NCBI GenBank assembly: GCA_902606585.1 | Contig: CACLGX010000004.1 | Coordinates: 1 to 64,000, forward strand | Source: Paracoccaceae bacterium | GTDB taxonomy: Bacteria > Pseudomonadota > Alphaproteobacteria > Rhodobacterales > Rhodobacteraceae | Direction: 5' to 3' | DNA length: 64,000 bases | Part shown: positions 38,795-48,642 of the stretch, piece by piece | Layout: each line of letters begins with the position of its first letter | Position numbering within the stretch: position 1 is the stretch's first letter | Notes under the pieces: generated by a model | What the model saw: the letters and a program-made list of their open reading frames with translations, nothing else | What the model was told of the DNA's origin: nothing | Database searches by the model: none | Program-made: the position numbers and the translations under genes

Positions 38795-39103
38795 CTATTT
38801 TTTTTCTATCAAAGAAGATTTCAAATCCTCAGTCTCGAGACGTGAAGCGCGCAAACCATCCATAGCTGCCTCCAACTCAGCCTCTAACTGCGAGATTTTT
38901 TTATTTAGGTCTATCTCTCTATTTTTTGCTTTTTCATTATCTTCCTCAGCTTCAAGTAAGGCCGTAGAAATCTTATTTAGGTCTTTCAAATCCTTTTCAG
39001 AGACCATATTAAGCCGTTGTATTAACCAACGTGAAAGCCAGCCCAACAAAAAAGTAAGAAACAGTACAATTGCAGCACTAATTATAAATTCTTCTCTATT
39101 CAT
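38795..39103 (-). CDS. Small membrane protein with coiled coil
   Basis: A protein of 102 residues. One hydrophobic segment (about residues 5-28, EFIISAAIVLFLTFLLGWLSRWLI) is followed by a long charged helix rich in E, K and L heptads (about 33-102), a typical coiled coil. No known domain is recognised. The ATG follows the stop of the OmpA/BON gene without a gap, so the two are coupled and may act together at the inner membrane or periplasm. Function unknown. Confidence 0.8.
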   Translation of the reverse strand: MNREEFIISAAIVLFLTFLLGWLSRWLIQRLNMVSEKDLKDLNKISTALLEAEEDNEKAKNREIDLNKKISQLEAELEAAMDGLRASRLETEDLKSSLIEKK

Positions 39104-40945
39104 CTATTCACTCTCATTTTTATGCACTTCTTTGTACGGCGCTAATTTAAATTCAATTCGCCTATTAGTTTCGCGACCCTCTTCAGTGCCATTGTCAGCA
39201 ATAGGTTCTAACTCACCATATCCTTTAGCTACATAGTTGGTAGTAAGAACCTTTCGTCTCTGCAGCTCTATTAAAACTGCAGTAGCGCGCGACTGAGATA
39301 GTTGTAGGTTCATCTCCTCTCCACCCTGACTATCTGTATGGCCTGCTATTTCTAATGATAATTCATCACAATCACGAAGAACATCCGCTATTTCATCCAA
39401 CAATTGTTGGCCATCTAAATTTATGCGATCTGAGCTTGGTTCAAAAGTTATTTTTCTTTCAACAAGAAGGTTATAAACACCGTCTAAACACTCTCCATCA
39501 GTTGGACTTTCAGGCTCAACAAACTTTGGAGGCTCAACATAACTAATCTTAGTTTTCAAAGGTTGATTTGAAGCCAGGTTTCCATAAAAAGTTTGCGCAA
39601 TCTTAACGGCTATATTCGGTTGATTTGCTTCACCAGAAACGGAAACCTCAGAATTATTTATCGAAATAAATCCATTTTTAAGCAACGACATCGACTCTAT
39701 GCCAAACATTATTAAATCACTCCAGTCTTGAGGCATAGAAGTGTCAATTTTAAGTTTGTTGTTTACAAAATCCTTGCCAAACTTAGCTTCTGCTAAACTG
39801 GCAAGTGTATTTCTGGTGGTTTTAAAACGAACCTTGCCATTCATCTGAAACAAACCCTCTGGACTAAGGGTGAGGACAACTGTTCCACCAAGATCTCCAT
39901 CTTCGTCCGTATTGGATATAAGCTTCGCATTCACCAAATAATCTTTTGGCAAAACATTTTCCAACATTTCTAATAGTTTTTGAAATTTTTGTTCCGAACC
40001 TATTTTCTGAACAACAAATGAAATTTCTTCGTTTATAATTGTAACCGATCCTTCATCTATTTTCGATAATGCATTAAGTGAGCTTAAAACCACCTCAACC
40101 CAACTCTCCGAGGGCTGTCCAAGCCCTATTTCACATTTTGAACCCTCTTTGCCAGACAGCTTGGCAACTTCTTTTAAAATTTCAGATGCCGCTTGCTTAT
40201 TGTCGGCACTACAAGCATCCAAACGGAAAACACCTTCCCCTTTTGTGGCCCTAAAAGAAAATGGTGTAACCAGCGGACGTGGAGATTTTATGGTGATTTT
40301 CTGCCTTAAATCTTGGGGAATATCTTTCCTCCACTTTTTCATTAAAAAATCTTTCTGCACTAGATTTTCAACGACAACCTCGCCCCGAATAATACCAGAT
40401 TTTATTTCCAGCCAAGCTAAGTTCACCTCCTCTAGAACCGATAAGCCAAAACGGATTGACTTTGCCCAATTCTGATCTGCATTGTTACTCGAATATGCAA
40501 CAGATTCTCTTACCACTCCAGATGATCCACTCTGCCTTTCCAGCGAGTTTATTAGAGCAAGTTTGTTAAAGTTCTCTGGTACAACCCCATAGACAGAAAT
40601 GTCTTTTCCATTTTTCAAAATTTCTAATTTCAAAGTTGGAGGTTCAATATTGGAATTATCAATAATGTTCATTTGGTCAATTAAACGCTCTGCATCGACT
40701 ACATTGCCTGCAAGGCTTAAAGCGCTAAATCTGCCAGCTTCGTCAGGAGCATTGCCAATTAAAAAAACTTGCAAACCTATTGTTTCAACAACAGCCCAGT
40801 CAACTCCGCCAGTAAGCAGTTCTTTTTTTACTTGATCACGAGAGATTTTTTCAATGGAATTTACGGCTATAGTTGCCACTATTACTGATATTACAGCCGC
40901 AGAGAAAAAGGAAAAATAATTCCAAAATATCTTTGGTAAGCGCAT
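39104..40945 (-). CDS. OmpA-family protein with N-terminal anchor and BON-like region
   Basis: A protein of 613 residues: an N-terminal membrane anchor or uncleaved signal (FFSAAVISVIVATIAV), a region resembling BON phospholipid-binding repeats (about 45-160, FLIGNAPDEAGRFSALSLAGNV), a long middle section with further alpha/beta repeats (200-480), and a C-terminal OmpA peptidoglycan-binding domain from about 499 (AGHTDSQGG, NRRIEF). It probably bridges the inner membrane and the cell wall. The last codon is directly followed by a small coiled-coil membrane protein gene. ubiA lies 60 bases upstream on the same strand. Its precise role is not known. Confidence 0.84.
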   Translation of the reverse strand: MRLPKIFWNYFSFFSAAVISVIVATIAVNSIEKISRDQVKKELLTGGVDWAVVETIGLQVFLIGNAPDEAGRFSALSLAGNVVDAERLIDQMNIIDNSNIEPPTLKLEILKNGKDISVYGVVPENFNKLALINSLERQSGSSGVVRESVAYSSNNADQNWAKSIRFGLSVLEEVNLAWLEIKSGIIRGEVVVENLVQKDFLMKKWRKDIPQDLRQKITIKSPRPLVTPFSFRATKGEGVFRLDACSADNKQAASEILKEVAKLSGKEGSKCEIGLGQPSESWVEVVLSSLNALSKIDEGSVTIINEEISFVVQKIGSEQKFQKLLEMLENVLPKDYLVNAKLISNTDEDGDLGGTVVLTLSPEGLFQMNGKVRFKTTRNTLASLAEAKFGKDFVNNKLKIDTSMPQDWSDLIMFGIESMSLLKNGFISINNSEVSVSGEANQPNIAVKIAQTFYGNLASNQPLKTKISYVEPPKFVEPESPTDGECLDGVYNLLVERKITFEPSSDRINLDGQQLLDEIADVLRDCDELSLEIAGHTDSQGGEEMNLQLSQSRATAVLIELQRRKVLTTNYVAKGYGELEPIADNGTEEGRETNRRIEFKLAPYKEVHKNESE

Positions 40946-41005
40946 TATATCTCACGAAATAATTTAGTCCGACTATTTAATACGCTGAAGTGATCATTTG
41001 TGCAA

Positions 41006-41971
41006 TCAAACCCAAATGGCTAAAGAAAGAAAGATAGCAAAGATAAATCCTGCATTTCGATTAGAACGAAAAAGACGTAACAAAACTTGGGACTCTTTGG
41101 CATCAAAATTTTGCCACTGCAAAAACAGATGCAGCGAGAAACTCAGCACTCCAATAGAAGATAAAAATTTCGAAAAAATCGATCTGTCCTGAGTAACAAC
41201 GAATACAGAAATAGCCATAAAAATTGAGCAAAATAATATAAAACTAAATAACCATTTCTTTGCATGCTCACCAAACAAAATAGCTGTCGATTTTACACCT
41301 ACAAGCAAGTCATCTTGGCTGTCCTGATAGGCGTAAATTGTATCATAAAATAAGGTCCAAAAAATTCCTGAAAAATACAAAGCAATGATTGGCCACTTTA
41401 AACTTCCAGTATGAGCCACGAACAGCAGAAGCATTCCCCAATTGAATGCGAGTCCTAAAAACACCTGTGGCCACCAAGTGAATCTTTTTGCAAATGGATA
41501 AATCGCAACCAAAAATAATGAACTCAAACCTAATATTATTGAGGTAATATTATAGCTTAGCAAAATAATACCCGCTAAACCAATTTGTACGATCATCCAA
41601 ACAATTGCTTGGATTAAATTGACCTGCCCAGAAGGAATTGGTCTTGATCTTGTTCTTTCAACTGCGCCATCAATTTTTCTGTCTAAAATATCATTCCATG
41701 TGCATCCAGCACCACGCATTAAAAAGGCACCTATAGAACATGAAAACAAAAGCCAGAGGTCATTGGCAAGAACCTTTTCGTCTTCCAAAATTCCAATCAG
41801 TAATCCCCACCAACATGGTATCAACAATAACCATGTTCCAATTGGACGGTCCGCCCGCGACAATCGTAAATAAGGTCTCAGTTTAATTGGAGCAAAACTA
41901 TCGACCCAGTTACCTGGAATGGCGTCAGCAACTTGGCCTTGTTTATCTAGCTTTGTTGAGTTTTGCGACAT
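41006..41971 (-). CDS. ubiA: 4-hydroxybenzoate polyprenyltransferase
   Basis: An integral membrane prenyltransferase of 321 residues, with eight or nine hydrophobic segments. The Asp-rich motif NDILDRKIDGAVERTRSRP and the second YAYQDSQDD are the substrate and Mg sites. It attaches the isoprenoid tail to 4-hydroxybenzoate in ubiquinone synthesis; ubiB and ubiE lie nearby. The upstream site AAAGG is shared with the 11-base gap to rsmE. Confidence 0.95.
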   Translation of the reverse strand: MSQNSTKLDKQGQVADAIPGNWVDSFAPIKLRPYLRLSRADRPIGTWLLLIPCWWGLLIGILEDEKVLANDLWLLFSCSIGAFLMRGAGCTWNDILDRKIDGAVERTRSRPIPSGQVNLIQAIVWMIVQIGLAGIILLSYNITSIILGLSSLFLVAIYPFAKRFTWWPQVFLGLAFNWGMLLLFVAHTGSLKWPIIALYFSGIFWTLFYDTIYAYQDSQDDLLVGVKSTAILFGEHAKKWLFSFILFCSIFMAISVFVVTQDRSIFSKFLSSIGVLSFSLHLFLQWQNFDAKESQVLLRLFRSNRNAGFIFAIFLSLAIWV

Positions 41972-41982
41972 ATGGTGCCTTT

Positions 41983-42717
41983 ATGGATGCAAAAATACGA
42001 CTATATGTAAGAGATGATCTTTGCGTAGCTCAAATCATTTCTTTAGAGCGTAATCAAGCAAATTACTTATTTGCCGTGATGCGACAAACAGTCGGTAACC
42101 AAATCCTAATTTTTAATAATTGTGATGGTGAATGGCTTGCAGAAATAATTAATGGAAACAAACGATTTGTAAAATTGAAATGCTTAAATAAAATAAGAGC
42201 CTCTCGGGTTCCACCTAATGTTTGGTTATTTTTTTCACCAATTAAAAAATCCCGTACCGATTTCATTGTCGAAAAAGCCGCCGAACTTGGAGTAGCTGAG
42301 ATTTTTCCAACCAGTAGTGAATTTACCAATTCTGAAAGAATTAATCAGGATCGTTTGCAAGCTCATGCGATAGAAGCAACGGAACAGTGTGGCGGAACAT
42401 ATGTTCCTAAAGTGCACAAAATTTGTAAATTAACTAGCACATTAGAAAAATGGCCAGACAGCCGGAACATTTTCTTTTGTAATGAGGATAATTTAAAACC
42501 AATAAGAAAATTATCCAAGCTTCCAAAGGGAGCCTGGGCTATTTTTGTAGGTCCTGAAGGTGGTTTTTCAAAAAAAGAAAAAAATCTTTTTATGAAGCAT
42601 CCAAAAACTTTCTCGATCAGTCTAGGACCACGGATTTTACGAGCAGATACAGCCGCTATTTCAGCTTTAACGCTTTGGCAATCACATTTTGGTGATTGGA
42701 ATGAAGATTATGTTTAA
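41983..42717 (+). CDS. rsmE: 16S rRNA m3U1498 methyltransferase
   Basis: A SPOUT methyltransferase of 244 residues, the same size as E. coli RsmE. An N-terminal PUA-like domain (VMRQTVGNQILIFN) is followed by the knotted domain with SPIKKSRTDFIVEKAAELGV, FVGPEGGFS and LGPRILRADTAAI. It methylates U1498 of 16S rRNA. The ATG at 41983 is chosen since the longer frame lies in the ubiA coding region. The starts of ubiA and rsmE are only 11 bases apart, and rsmE lacks a clear ribosome binding site. Confidence 0.94.
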   Translation: MDAKIRLYVRDDLCVAQIISLERNQANYLFAVMRQTVGNQILIFNNCDGEWLAEIINGNKRFVKLKCLNKIRASRVPPNVWLFFSPIKKSRTDFIVEKAAELGVAEIFPTSSEFTNSERINQDRLQAHAIEATEQCGGTYVPKVHKICKLTSTLEKWPDSRNIFFCNEDNLKPIRKLSKLPKGAWAIFVGPEGGFSKKEKNLFMKHPKTFSISLGPRILRADTAAISALTLWQSHFGDWNEDYV

Positions 42718-42814
42718 AATAAAATCAAAAATTTTGCAGATGGCATAAACAGCTACGTTGACCTTAAATAAAAAATAAAGCAAGGCTCACTCAGGTGGAA
42801 AAATGGAGATCTCA

Positions 42815-44185
42815 ATGTCTATCCCACAATCAGGTGGCGGTCGAATAGAAAACTATAATCAGCTAATTGAATACTTAGCCTCTGGCTGTAAGGCCAATTC
42901 AGATTGGCGCATCGGAACAGAGCACGAGAAATTTGGTTACTGCAAGGAAACTCTTTTACCTATTCCATATAGCGGAAATCGATCGATTCTTGCGATACTA
43001 AAAGGATTAGAGAAAGAATATGATTGGATACCAGTAAAAGAAAATAACAATATCATTGGCCTTTCTAAAAATGGAGCAAATGTTTCATTAGAGCCAGGAG
43101 GAGCGCTGGAGCTTTCGGGCGCCCAACTCCAAACAGTATTTCAAACTTGTGATGAAGTTAATGAACATTTGTTAGAAGTAAAATCTATTGCTGATAAACT
43201 AAATATTGGTTTCATAGGTTTAGGCGCTGCTCCGCATTGGAAGCACGAGGAAATGCCAATGATGCCAAAGGGACGATACAAATTAATGAGCGAATATATG
43301 GACAAAGTTGGCACTATGGGCAAGTCCATGATGTTCAGAACATGCACTGTCCAGGTAAACTTGGACTTTTGCTCTGAGTCCGATATGGTTCAAAAGATGC
43401 GGGTTGCTTTGGCGCTTCAGCCTATCGCGACAGCGCTTTTTTCCAACTCACCATTTTTTGAGGGAAACCCAACGGGACACAAAAGTTGGAGGAGTAGAAT
43501 TTGGAGAAGTTTAGACCCACAAAGAACGGGTTTGCTACCCTTTGTTTTTAGTGACGGCTTTGGTTTTGAAGCATGGACGGAGTATGCTTTAGATGTCCCA
43601 ATGTACTTCGTTTATCGAGACGGAAATTACATCAATGCACTTGGGCAATCATTCAGAGATTTTGTTAAGGGCGAGCTTCCAGCTTTGCCAGGGGAATTAC
43701 CAACACTTAGTGATTGGGCAGATCATTTGACAACAATCTTTCCAGAAGCCCGGCTGAAAAAGTTTATAGAGATGAGGGGTGCAGATGCAGGTCAGTGGCA
43801 TCGCCTATGTGCATTACCAGCCTTTTGGGTGGGTATATGCTATGATCAAGGCTCCCTAGATGCAGCATGGGATATAGTAAAAAACTGGGACGAAAACGAC
43901 CGAGAAAATTTAAGGGTGGCCGCTGCAGAAGACGGATTAAATGCATCTGTTGGAAGCATAAGATTAATTGATCTAGCCAAAGAGACAATTCTAATTTCAG
44001 AAAACGGTTTGAAAAACAGAGCCCAAGCTAGTTCAAATGGGCTACATTCCGATGAGTCTATCTTTTTAGATCCACTTAAAGAAAATATAGAAAAAAGAAA
44101 AAGCTCTGCAGACGAGTTGCTCGAAAAATATCATGGCTCTTGGAACAGAGATTTAACTAAAATATTTGAAGAATATAGCTATTAA
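42815..44185 (+). CDS. gshA: Glutamate-cysteine ligase, type 2
   Basis: A plant/alphaproteobacterial-type ligase of 456 residues beginning MSIPQSGGG, the usual family start. Motifs RIGTEHEKFGY, EPGGALELSGA and LFSNSPFFEG form the ATP and amino-acid sites. It makes gamma-glutamylcysteine for glutathione. GGAG at 42806-42809 favours ATG 42815, although an ATG at 42803 with AGGTGG is also possible. It converges on ubiB with 4 bases overlap. Confidence 0.93.
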   Translation: MSIPQSGGGRIENYNQLIEYLASGCKANSDWRIGTEHEKFGYCKETLLPIPYSGNRSILAILKGLEKEYDWIPVKENNNIIGLSKNGANVSLEPGGALELSGAQLQTVFQTCDEVNEHLLEVKSIADKLNIGFIGLGAAPHWKHEEMPMMPKGRYKLMSEYMDKVGTMGKSMMFRTCTVQVNLDFCSESDMVQKMRVALALQPIATALFSNSPFFEGNPTGHKSWRSRIWRSLDPQRTGLLPFVFSDGFGFEAWTEYALDVPMYFVYRDGNYINALGQSFRDFVKGELPALPGELPTLSDWADHLTTIFPEARLKKFIEMRGADAGQWHRLCALPAFWVGICYDQGSLDAAWDIVKNWDENDRENLRVAAAEDGLNASVGSIRLIDLAKETILISENGLKNRAQASSNGLHSDESIFLDPLKENIEKRKSSADELLEKYHGSWNRDLTKIFEEYSY

Positions 44186-45714
44186 AAATTAGACAGTAAA
44201 TTTGCTGCTAGCGCACCTAAAAGCACCGAAACTATTGCAGTGGAAACATATGCAAACTTAGCGAAGCCAACTGCTTTTTTTTCCTGTTTTCCGGAATTGT
44301 CAAGTAAGATATTTTCAACTAGGTTTGGAAGCCTTGGCCCGAACCGGGCAACAACTCTCATCGTATCTGCTATATCTTTAAGAATGGCTTTTGGCCCAAT
44401 ACTTTGCCGTATATAATTCTCAACAATCGGTTGAGCTGTTTTCCAAATATTAATGTTAGGATTTAAAGAACGAGCAACACCTTCAACTACAACCATTGTA
44501 CGCTGCAATAAAATTAATTCTGTGCGCGTTTCCATTCCAAACCTTTCAGTCACTTCAAAAAGATAAGTGAGTAATTTTCCCATAGAAATATTAGCTGCAT
44601 CCATTCCAAAAATTGGCTCACCTACAGCGCGCAACGCATTAGCAAAATCTTCTACATCTTGATCCATTGGAACGTAACCAGCTTCGAAATGTACTTCGGC
44701 TACCCTTTTGTAATCCCTCTTAATGAAACCGTATAAAATTTCTGCATAAACACGCCTGGTGTATTCATCGATGTAGCCCATTATACCAAAATCATAGGCA
44801 ATTATTTCTCCCTTTGAGCTCACCTTTAGATTTCCTTGGTGCATATCTGCGTGAAAATACCCATCTCGAAGAGCATGATTTAAAAAGAGCTGCAAGACAC
44901 GTTCTCCTAGGGCAAGCTTATCATGACCAAAATTTTCAAGAGACTTAGTGTCACCAAGGGCGATGCCCTCAACCCAGGACATTGTCATTACCCTTTTACC
45001 AGACAATTTCCAGCTTACTGACGGAACATTAAAACCATTATCAGCTTTCGTAGTATCTTTAAACTTTGAGGCAGAAGAGCTTTCAAGCCGAAGGTCCAAT
45101 TCGCTTAAAACTATCCCCTCAAAGTGCTCAATAACCTCAACCGGACGCAACCTCCTCGCGAAAGGTGCAAAAAAATTTACCAGACCTGCAAGCAAATAAA
45201 AAGCGTCTACATCTTTTCGAAAGGCCTTTTCTATTCCCGGCCTAAGCACCTTAACAGCCAGCTCTTCCTGCGTTTCACGAACGCGTACCTTATGAACTTG
45301 AGCTATAGAAGCTGCCGCAATAGCCTCGCTAAATTGATCAAAAGTTTCATCAGCTGATAAGCCTATTTCATTAAAAAATGTTTCTTTTGCCTCTTCTATT
45401 GAAAATGGAGGCAATCGGTCTTGAAGAACGCACAACTGGGTTGCCAGCTCCTCACCAACTAGGTCAGGTCGAGTCGATAATATCTGACCAAATTTTATGT
45501 AGGCTGGACCTAATGCAGATAAAGCTCTAGTCACAGCAGGCATAGATTCATCGCCTCGCAATCCCAGCCATTTTATTGGCCAACATAATACGCGAGCTAT
45601 TATCCGGAGTGGCCTCGGTGCACTTAAAGCCACAAGAACTATGGACATGGCTCCAGTTCTCTCTAAAGTTGCTCCGGTTCGAATTAACCTAAAAATATTA
45701 TGTGGGCCGCGCAT
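44182..45714 (-). CDS. ubiB: Ubiquinone biosynthesis atypical kinase UbiB
   Basis: An ABC1/ADCK-type protein of 510 residues. The KxGQ motif (YIKFGQILSTRPDL), the ExD-like and the HADMHQGNL and AYDFGIMG motifs define the atypical kinase fold. The C-terminal hydrophobic segment (FAYVSTAIVSVLLGALAANLL) anchors it to the membrane. It is needed for ubiquinone synthesis, likely by extracting lipid precursors using ATP. It starts 3 bases after the ubiE stop and is coupled to it. Confidence 0.95.
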   Translation of the reverse strand: MRGPHNIFRLIRTGATLERTGAMSIVLVALSAPRPLRIIARVLCWPIKWLGLRGDESMPAVTRALSALGPAYIKFGQILSTRPDLVGEELATQLCVLQDRLPPFSIEEAKETFFNEIGLSADETFDQFSEAIAAASIAQVHKVRVRETQEELAVKVLRPGIEKAFRKDVDAFYLLAGLVNFFAPFARRLRPVEVIEHFEGIVLSELDLRLESSSASKFKDTTKADNGFNVPSVSWKLSGKRVMTMSWVEGIALGDTKSLENFGHDKLALGERVLQLFLNHALRDGYFHADMHQGNLKVSSKGEIIAYDFGIMGYIDEYTRRVYAEILYGFIKRDYKRVAEVHFEAGYVPMDQDVEDFANALRAVGEPIFGMDAANISMGKLLTYLFEVTERFGMETRTELILLQRTMVVVEGVARSLNPNINIWKTAQPIVENYIRQSIGPKAILKDIADTMRVVARFGPRLPNLVENILLDNSGKQEKKAVGFAKFAYVSTAIVSVLLGALAANLLSNF

Positions 45715-45717
45715 CGC

Positions 45718-46470
45718 TCAAATCTTCCAGCCTGAGTGTAAGCAGGCTATCCCGAGTGTTAGATTTCGATATTTTGCATTTTCAAATCCAGCACTTTTTA
45801 GCATACCTAAAAAAGTCTCTTGGTCAGGAAATTTTCTTATAGATTCAACTAAGTATTGGTAGCTGGCGCGATCATTAGTAATTATCTCTCCCATCTTTGG
45901 AATCAAATTAAATGAGTAACGATCATAAAACCATTGGCCCAAAGGAAATGGAATTTGCGAAAACTCTAAAACCATAATACGTCCGCCTGGTTTCAATACT
46001 CTATATGCTTCTTTAAGAGCTTCTTGCGGCCGTGTAACATTACGAATACCAAAACTGATTGTGTACACGTCAAATAGATTGTCTTCAAAGGGCAAATTCA
46101 TGGCATCTCCAACAACCCAATTGATTTGATTAGTCTTCTGTTGTGCTTCAGCCCGATTTCGGCCCTGAGTTAACATCGATGCAGTCAAATCTAAAACAGT
46201 CGCATGCCCAGAACCTGACCTCTCCAGAAACTTGAATGCTATATCACCTGTTCCACCCGCTACATCTAAAAGTTTTTGATCAGCACGAGGTGCAAGCCAA
46301 TCCATCATCAAATCTTTCCAGATACGATGGACTCCAACTGACATCACGTCATTCATGACATCATATTTTGATGATACAGAATTAAAAACTCCTTGGACAC
46401 GTCCGGCTTTTTCTTTTTCGTTGATGGTTTCAAAGCCAAAATGGGTTTCTTTATTAAGAGTTTTTGACAT
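45718..46470 (-). CDS. ubiE: Demethylmenaquinone/2-methoxy-benzoquinol methyltransferase
   Basis: A class I SAM methyltransferase of 250 residues. The SAM site is [12 protein letters not shown], with the UbiE signatures [18 protein letters not shown] and [12 protein letters not shown]. It performs the C-methylation of ubiquinone synthesis. The ATG at 46470 has AGGAAGG a few bases upstream; the frame continues 20 codons further without similarity. It is divergent from mutM and co-oriented with ubiB. Confidence 0.96.
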   Translation of the reverse strand: MSKTLNKETHFGFETINEKEKAGRVQGVFNSVSSKYDVMNDVMSVGVHRIWKDLMMDWLAPRADQKLLDVAGGTGDIAFKFLERSGSGHATVLDLTASMLTQGRNRAEAQQKTNQINWVVGDAMNLPFEDNLFDVYTISFGIRNVTRPQEALKEAYRVLKPGGRIMVLEFSQIPFPLGQWFYDRYSFNLIPKMGEIITNDRASYQYLVESIRKFPDQETFLGMLKSAGFENAKYRNLTLGIACLHSGWKI

Positions 46471-46587
46471 GTGTGCCTTCCTAAACCGAGTAATACACTT
46501 ATAGTAATACATCACTGAGTTACAATGCATCCTATTCTACAAAACAAAAAAATGACCAGAAAAGGGAAATGAGACGCGGAGCAATCA

Positions 46588-47439
46588 ATGCCAGAATTAC
46601 CTGAAGTGGAAACTATAATGCGCGGAATTTCACCCTTTTTGGAGGGTGCAACGATAAAAAAAATTAAGCTCAATAGGGCTGATTTACGTTGGCCATTCCC
46701 TGAAAATTTCGCAAGTCGTGTAAAAGAGGCGAAAGTACTGAATTTAAAAAGACGTTCAAAGTATATTTTGATCGATTTAAGTACTGGTGAAACACTATTA
46801 ATACATCTGGGAATGTCTGGGAAAATTCTAGTCTCTGACTCAAAAATTGGTAATTATTTTTATGAATCGTCAAAGCTCGTTAATCATGATCACGTGATCT
46901 TTGAATTGAATGATGGAACAATAATAAAATATAACGATCCAAGACGATTTGGGGCTATGGATTTAGCCAAGACCTATGATTTAAAAAATCATAAATTCCT
47001 TCAAAAATTGGGGCCTGAACCACTAGGAAATAATTTTAACTCTGATTACCTAAAAATTAAACTATCAAAAAAAGAATCGCCAATCAAAAATGTTCTGTTA
47101 AATCAATCTGTAGTTGCAGGTTTGGGGAATATATACGTCTGCGAGGCTTTATTCATGAGCGGTATTTCGCCTAAGAAAATAGCCTCTAAGATTTCTAAAA
47201 ATAAATGTGAAGAGCTAGTGCAAAACATTCGCGCGATTTTGATATCAGCTATTGAGGCAGGAGGTTCATCATTAAAAGATTTCACTGATATACAAGGTAA
47301 TTCAGGTTATTTTCAATTTGAATTTTATGTGTATGGGCGGGAAAACGAATACTGTAAAACAACAGATTGCGACCGCAAAATAAAAAGAATTTCTCAGTCT
47401 GGAAGGTCTTCTTTCTATTGTCCTTACTGCCAAAGATGA
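46588..47439 (+). CDS. mutM: Formamidopyrimidine-DNA glycosylase
   Basis: A base-excision enzyme of 283 residues starting MPELPEVETI, where Pro1 (after Met removal) is the nucleophile and Glu2 assists. The helix-two-turn-helix region contains NQSVVAGLGNIYVCEALF, and the C-terminal zinc finger CKTTDC...CPYC has the Cx4C spacing found in the alphaproteobacterial form. It removes 8-oxoguanine and formamidopyrimidines. GGAG precedes the ATG. Confidence 0.97.
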   Translation: MPELPEVETIMRGISPFLEGATIKKIKLNRADLRWPFPENFASRVKEAKVLNLKRRSKYILIDLSTGETLLIHLGMSGKILVSDSKIGNYFYESSKLVNHDHVIFELNDGTIIKYNDPRRFGAMDLAKTYDLKNHKFLQKLGPEPLGNNFNSDYLKIKLSKKESPIKNVLLNQSVVAGLGNIYVCEALFMSGISPKKIASKISKNKCEELVQNIRAILISAIEAGGSSLKDFTDIQGNSGYFQFEFYVYGRENEYCKTTDCDRKIKRISQSGRSSFYCPYCQR

Positions 47440-47502
47440 CTTGAACCCTGAGAATTTCACGATTAAAGTAGTTTGATGGTAGAAATTACTATGGGGCGCT
47501 GA

Positions 47503-48279
47503 ATGGCCTACGAAACAATAATCGTTGAAGTAGAAGATCATATCTGTGTTATCACTCTCAATAGACCTGATGCATTGAATGCATTAAACGATGCACTTTT
47601 AGGCGAACTAGCCGATGCATTAGAAGATGCTCAGAAAAACGAAAAAGTCCGTTGTATAGTTTTGACCGGGTCAGAAAAAGCTTTCGCTGCAGGCGCTGAT
47701 ATTTCAGTGATGGCAAATAAAAATTTTGTTGATGCTTTTATGGGGGATATGTTTACCGAAGCGTCTAATAGAATTCTTGCGATTAGAAAGCCAATAATAG
47801 CCGCAGTTTCAGGTTATGCTCTTGGTGGAGGTTGTGAATTGGCTATGATGTGCGATTTTATCATTTGTTCTGATACTGCAAAGTTTGGGCAGCCCGAAAT
47901 AAACCTTGGGGTTTCAGCGGGTCTTGGCGGAACACAAAGGCTAACAAGGTTTATAGGAAAATCTAAATCTATGGATATGAACTTAACAGGTCGCTTTATG
48001 GAGTCAGATGAAGCTGAACGCTGCGGATTGGTTAGTAGAGTTGTTCCAGCAAAAAAATTAAGAGATGAAGCAATAACAGCCGCAACTAAGGTTGCTGAAA
48101 AATCGATGGTTGCCGTTGCTATGGTTAAAGAAATGGTGAATCGCTCATATGAGACATCTCTTGATGAGGGTTTACTTTTCGAGCGACGTGGCTTTCATTC
48201 ATTGTTCGCGACTGAAGACCAAAAAGAAGGTATGGCAGCGTTTCTGGAAAAACGAGAAGCTCAATTTAGAGATAAATAG
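47503..48279 (+). CDS. Enoyl-CoA hydratase
   Basis: A crotonase-fold protein of 258 residues. The oxyanion loop [11 protein letters not shown] and the catalytic segment [17 protein letters not shown] with the later [19 protein letters not shown] carry both conserved glutamates of the hydratase. It hydrates trans-2-enoyl-CoA in fatty-acid oxidation. Between mutM and rpsT this gene is a regular member of the Rhodobacterales dnaA neighbourhood, even though its link to replication is unknown. Confidence 0.95.
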   Translation: MAYETIIVEVEDHICVITLNRPDALNALNDALLGELADALEDAQKNEKVRCIVLTGSEKAFAAGADISVMANKNFVDAFMGDMFTEASNRILAIRKPIIAAVSGYALGGGCELAMMCDFIICSDTAKFGQPEINLGVSAGLGGTQRLTRFIGKSKSMDMNLTGRFMESDEAERCGLVSRVVPAKKLRDEAITAATKVAEKSMVAVAMVKEMVNRSYETSLDEGLLFERRGFHSLFATEDQKEGMAAFLEKREAQFRDK

Positions 48280-48310
48280 AATATCAGATTAATGGCGGCT
48301 CGTTTACATG

Positions 48311-48339
48311 TTGACAGCAATGCGAGTCGGATTTAAAGA
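48311..48339 (+). promoter_or_regulatory. Candidate rpsT promoter
   Basis: TTGACA at 48311-48316 is a consensus -35; a weak -10 (TAAAGA, 48334-48339) follows after 17 bases. A GAGTC (GANTC methylation site) lies inside the spacer at 48324-48328. Confidence 0.45.
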
Positions 48340-48378
48340 GCAGTCTTTATTAGGAAGCAACCGCAAAGGTCGATAGAA

Positions 48379-48642
48379 ATGGCAAATACGGCTCAATCAA
48401 AAAAGAGAGCTCGTCAAAACGAGAGACGTGCCGCAGTCAATAAATCGCGACGGTCGCGTATTAGAACGTTTTTACGAAGAGTTGAAGAAGCAATCTCAAA
48501 TGGTGATAAAAGCGCCGCTAGTGCTGCACTTACTGCTGTGCAACCTGAGCTAATGAGAGGTGTATCTAAAGGGATATTTCACAAAAACACTGCTGCTCGT
48601 AAAATGTCTAGGCTCTCAGCCAGGATAAAAAAGATAGCTTAA
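48379..48642 (+). CDS. rpsT: 30S ribosomal protein S20
   Basis: A basic helical protein of 87 residues beginning [17 protein letters not shown], the standard S20 sequence, with a conserved [13 protein letters not shown] end. It binds 16S rRNA early in assembly. AAAGG precedes the ATG. It sits directly upstream of dnaA, as is common in alphaproteobacteria, and is separated from it by a strong terminator and a 316-base region. Confidence 0.98.
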   Translation: MANTAQSKKRARQNERRAAVNKSRRSRIRTFLRRVEEAISNGDKSAASAALTAVQPELMRGVSKGIFHKNTAARKMSRLSARIKKIA

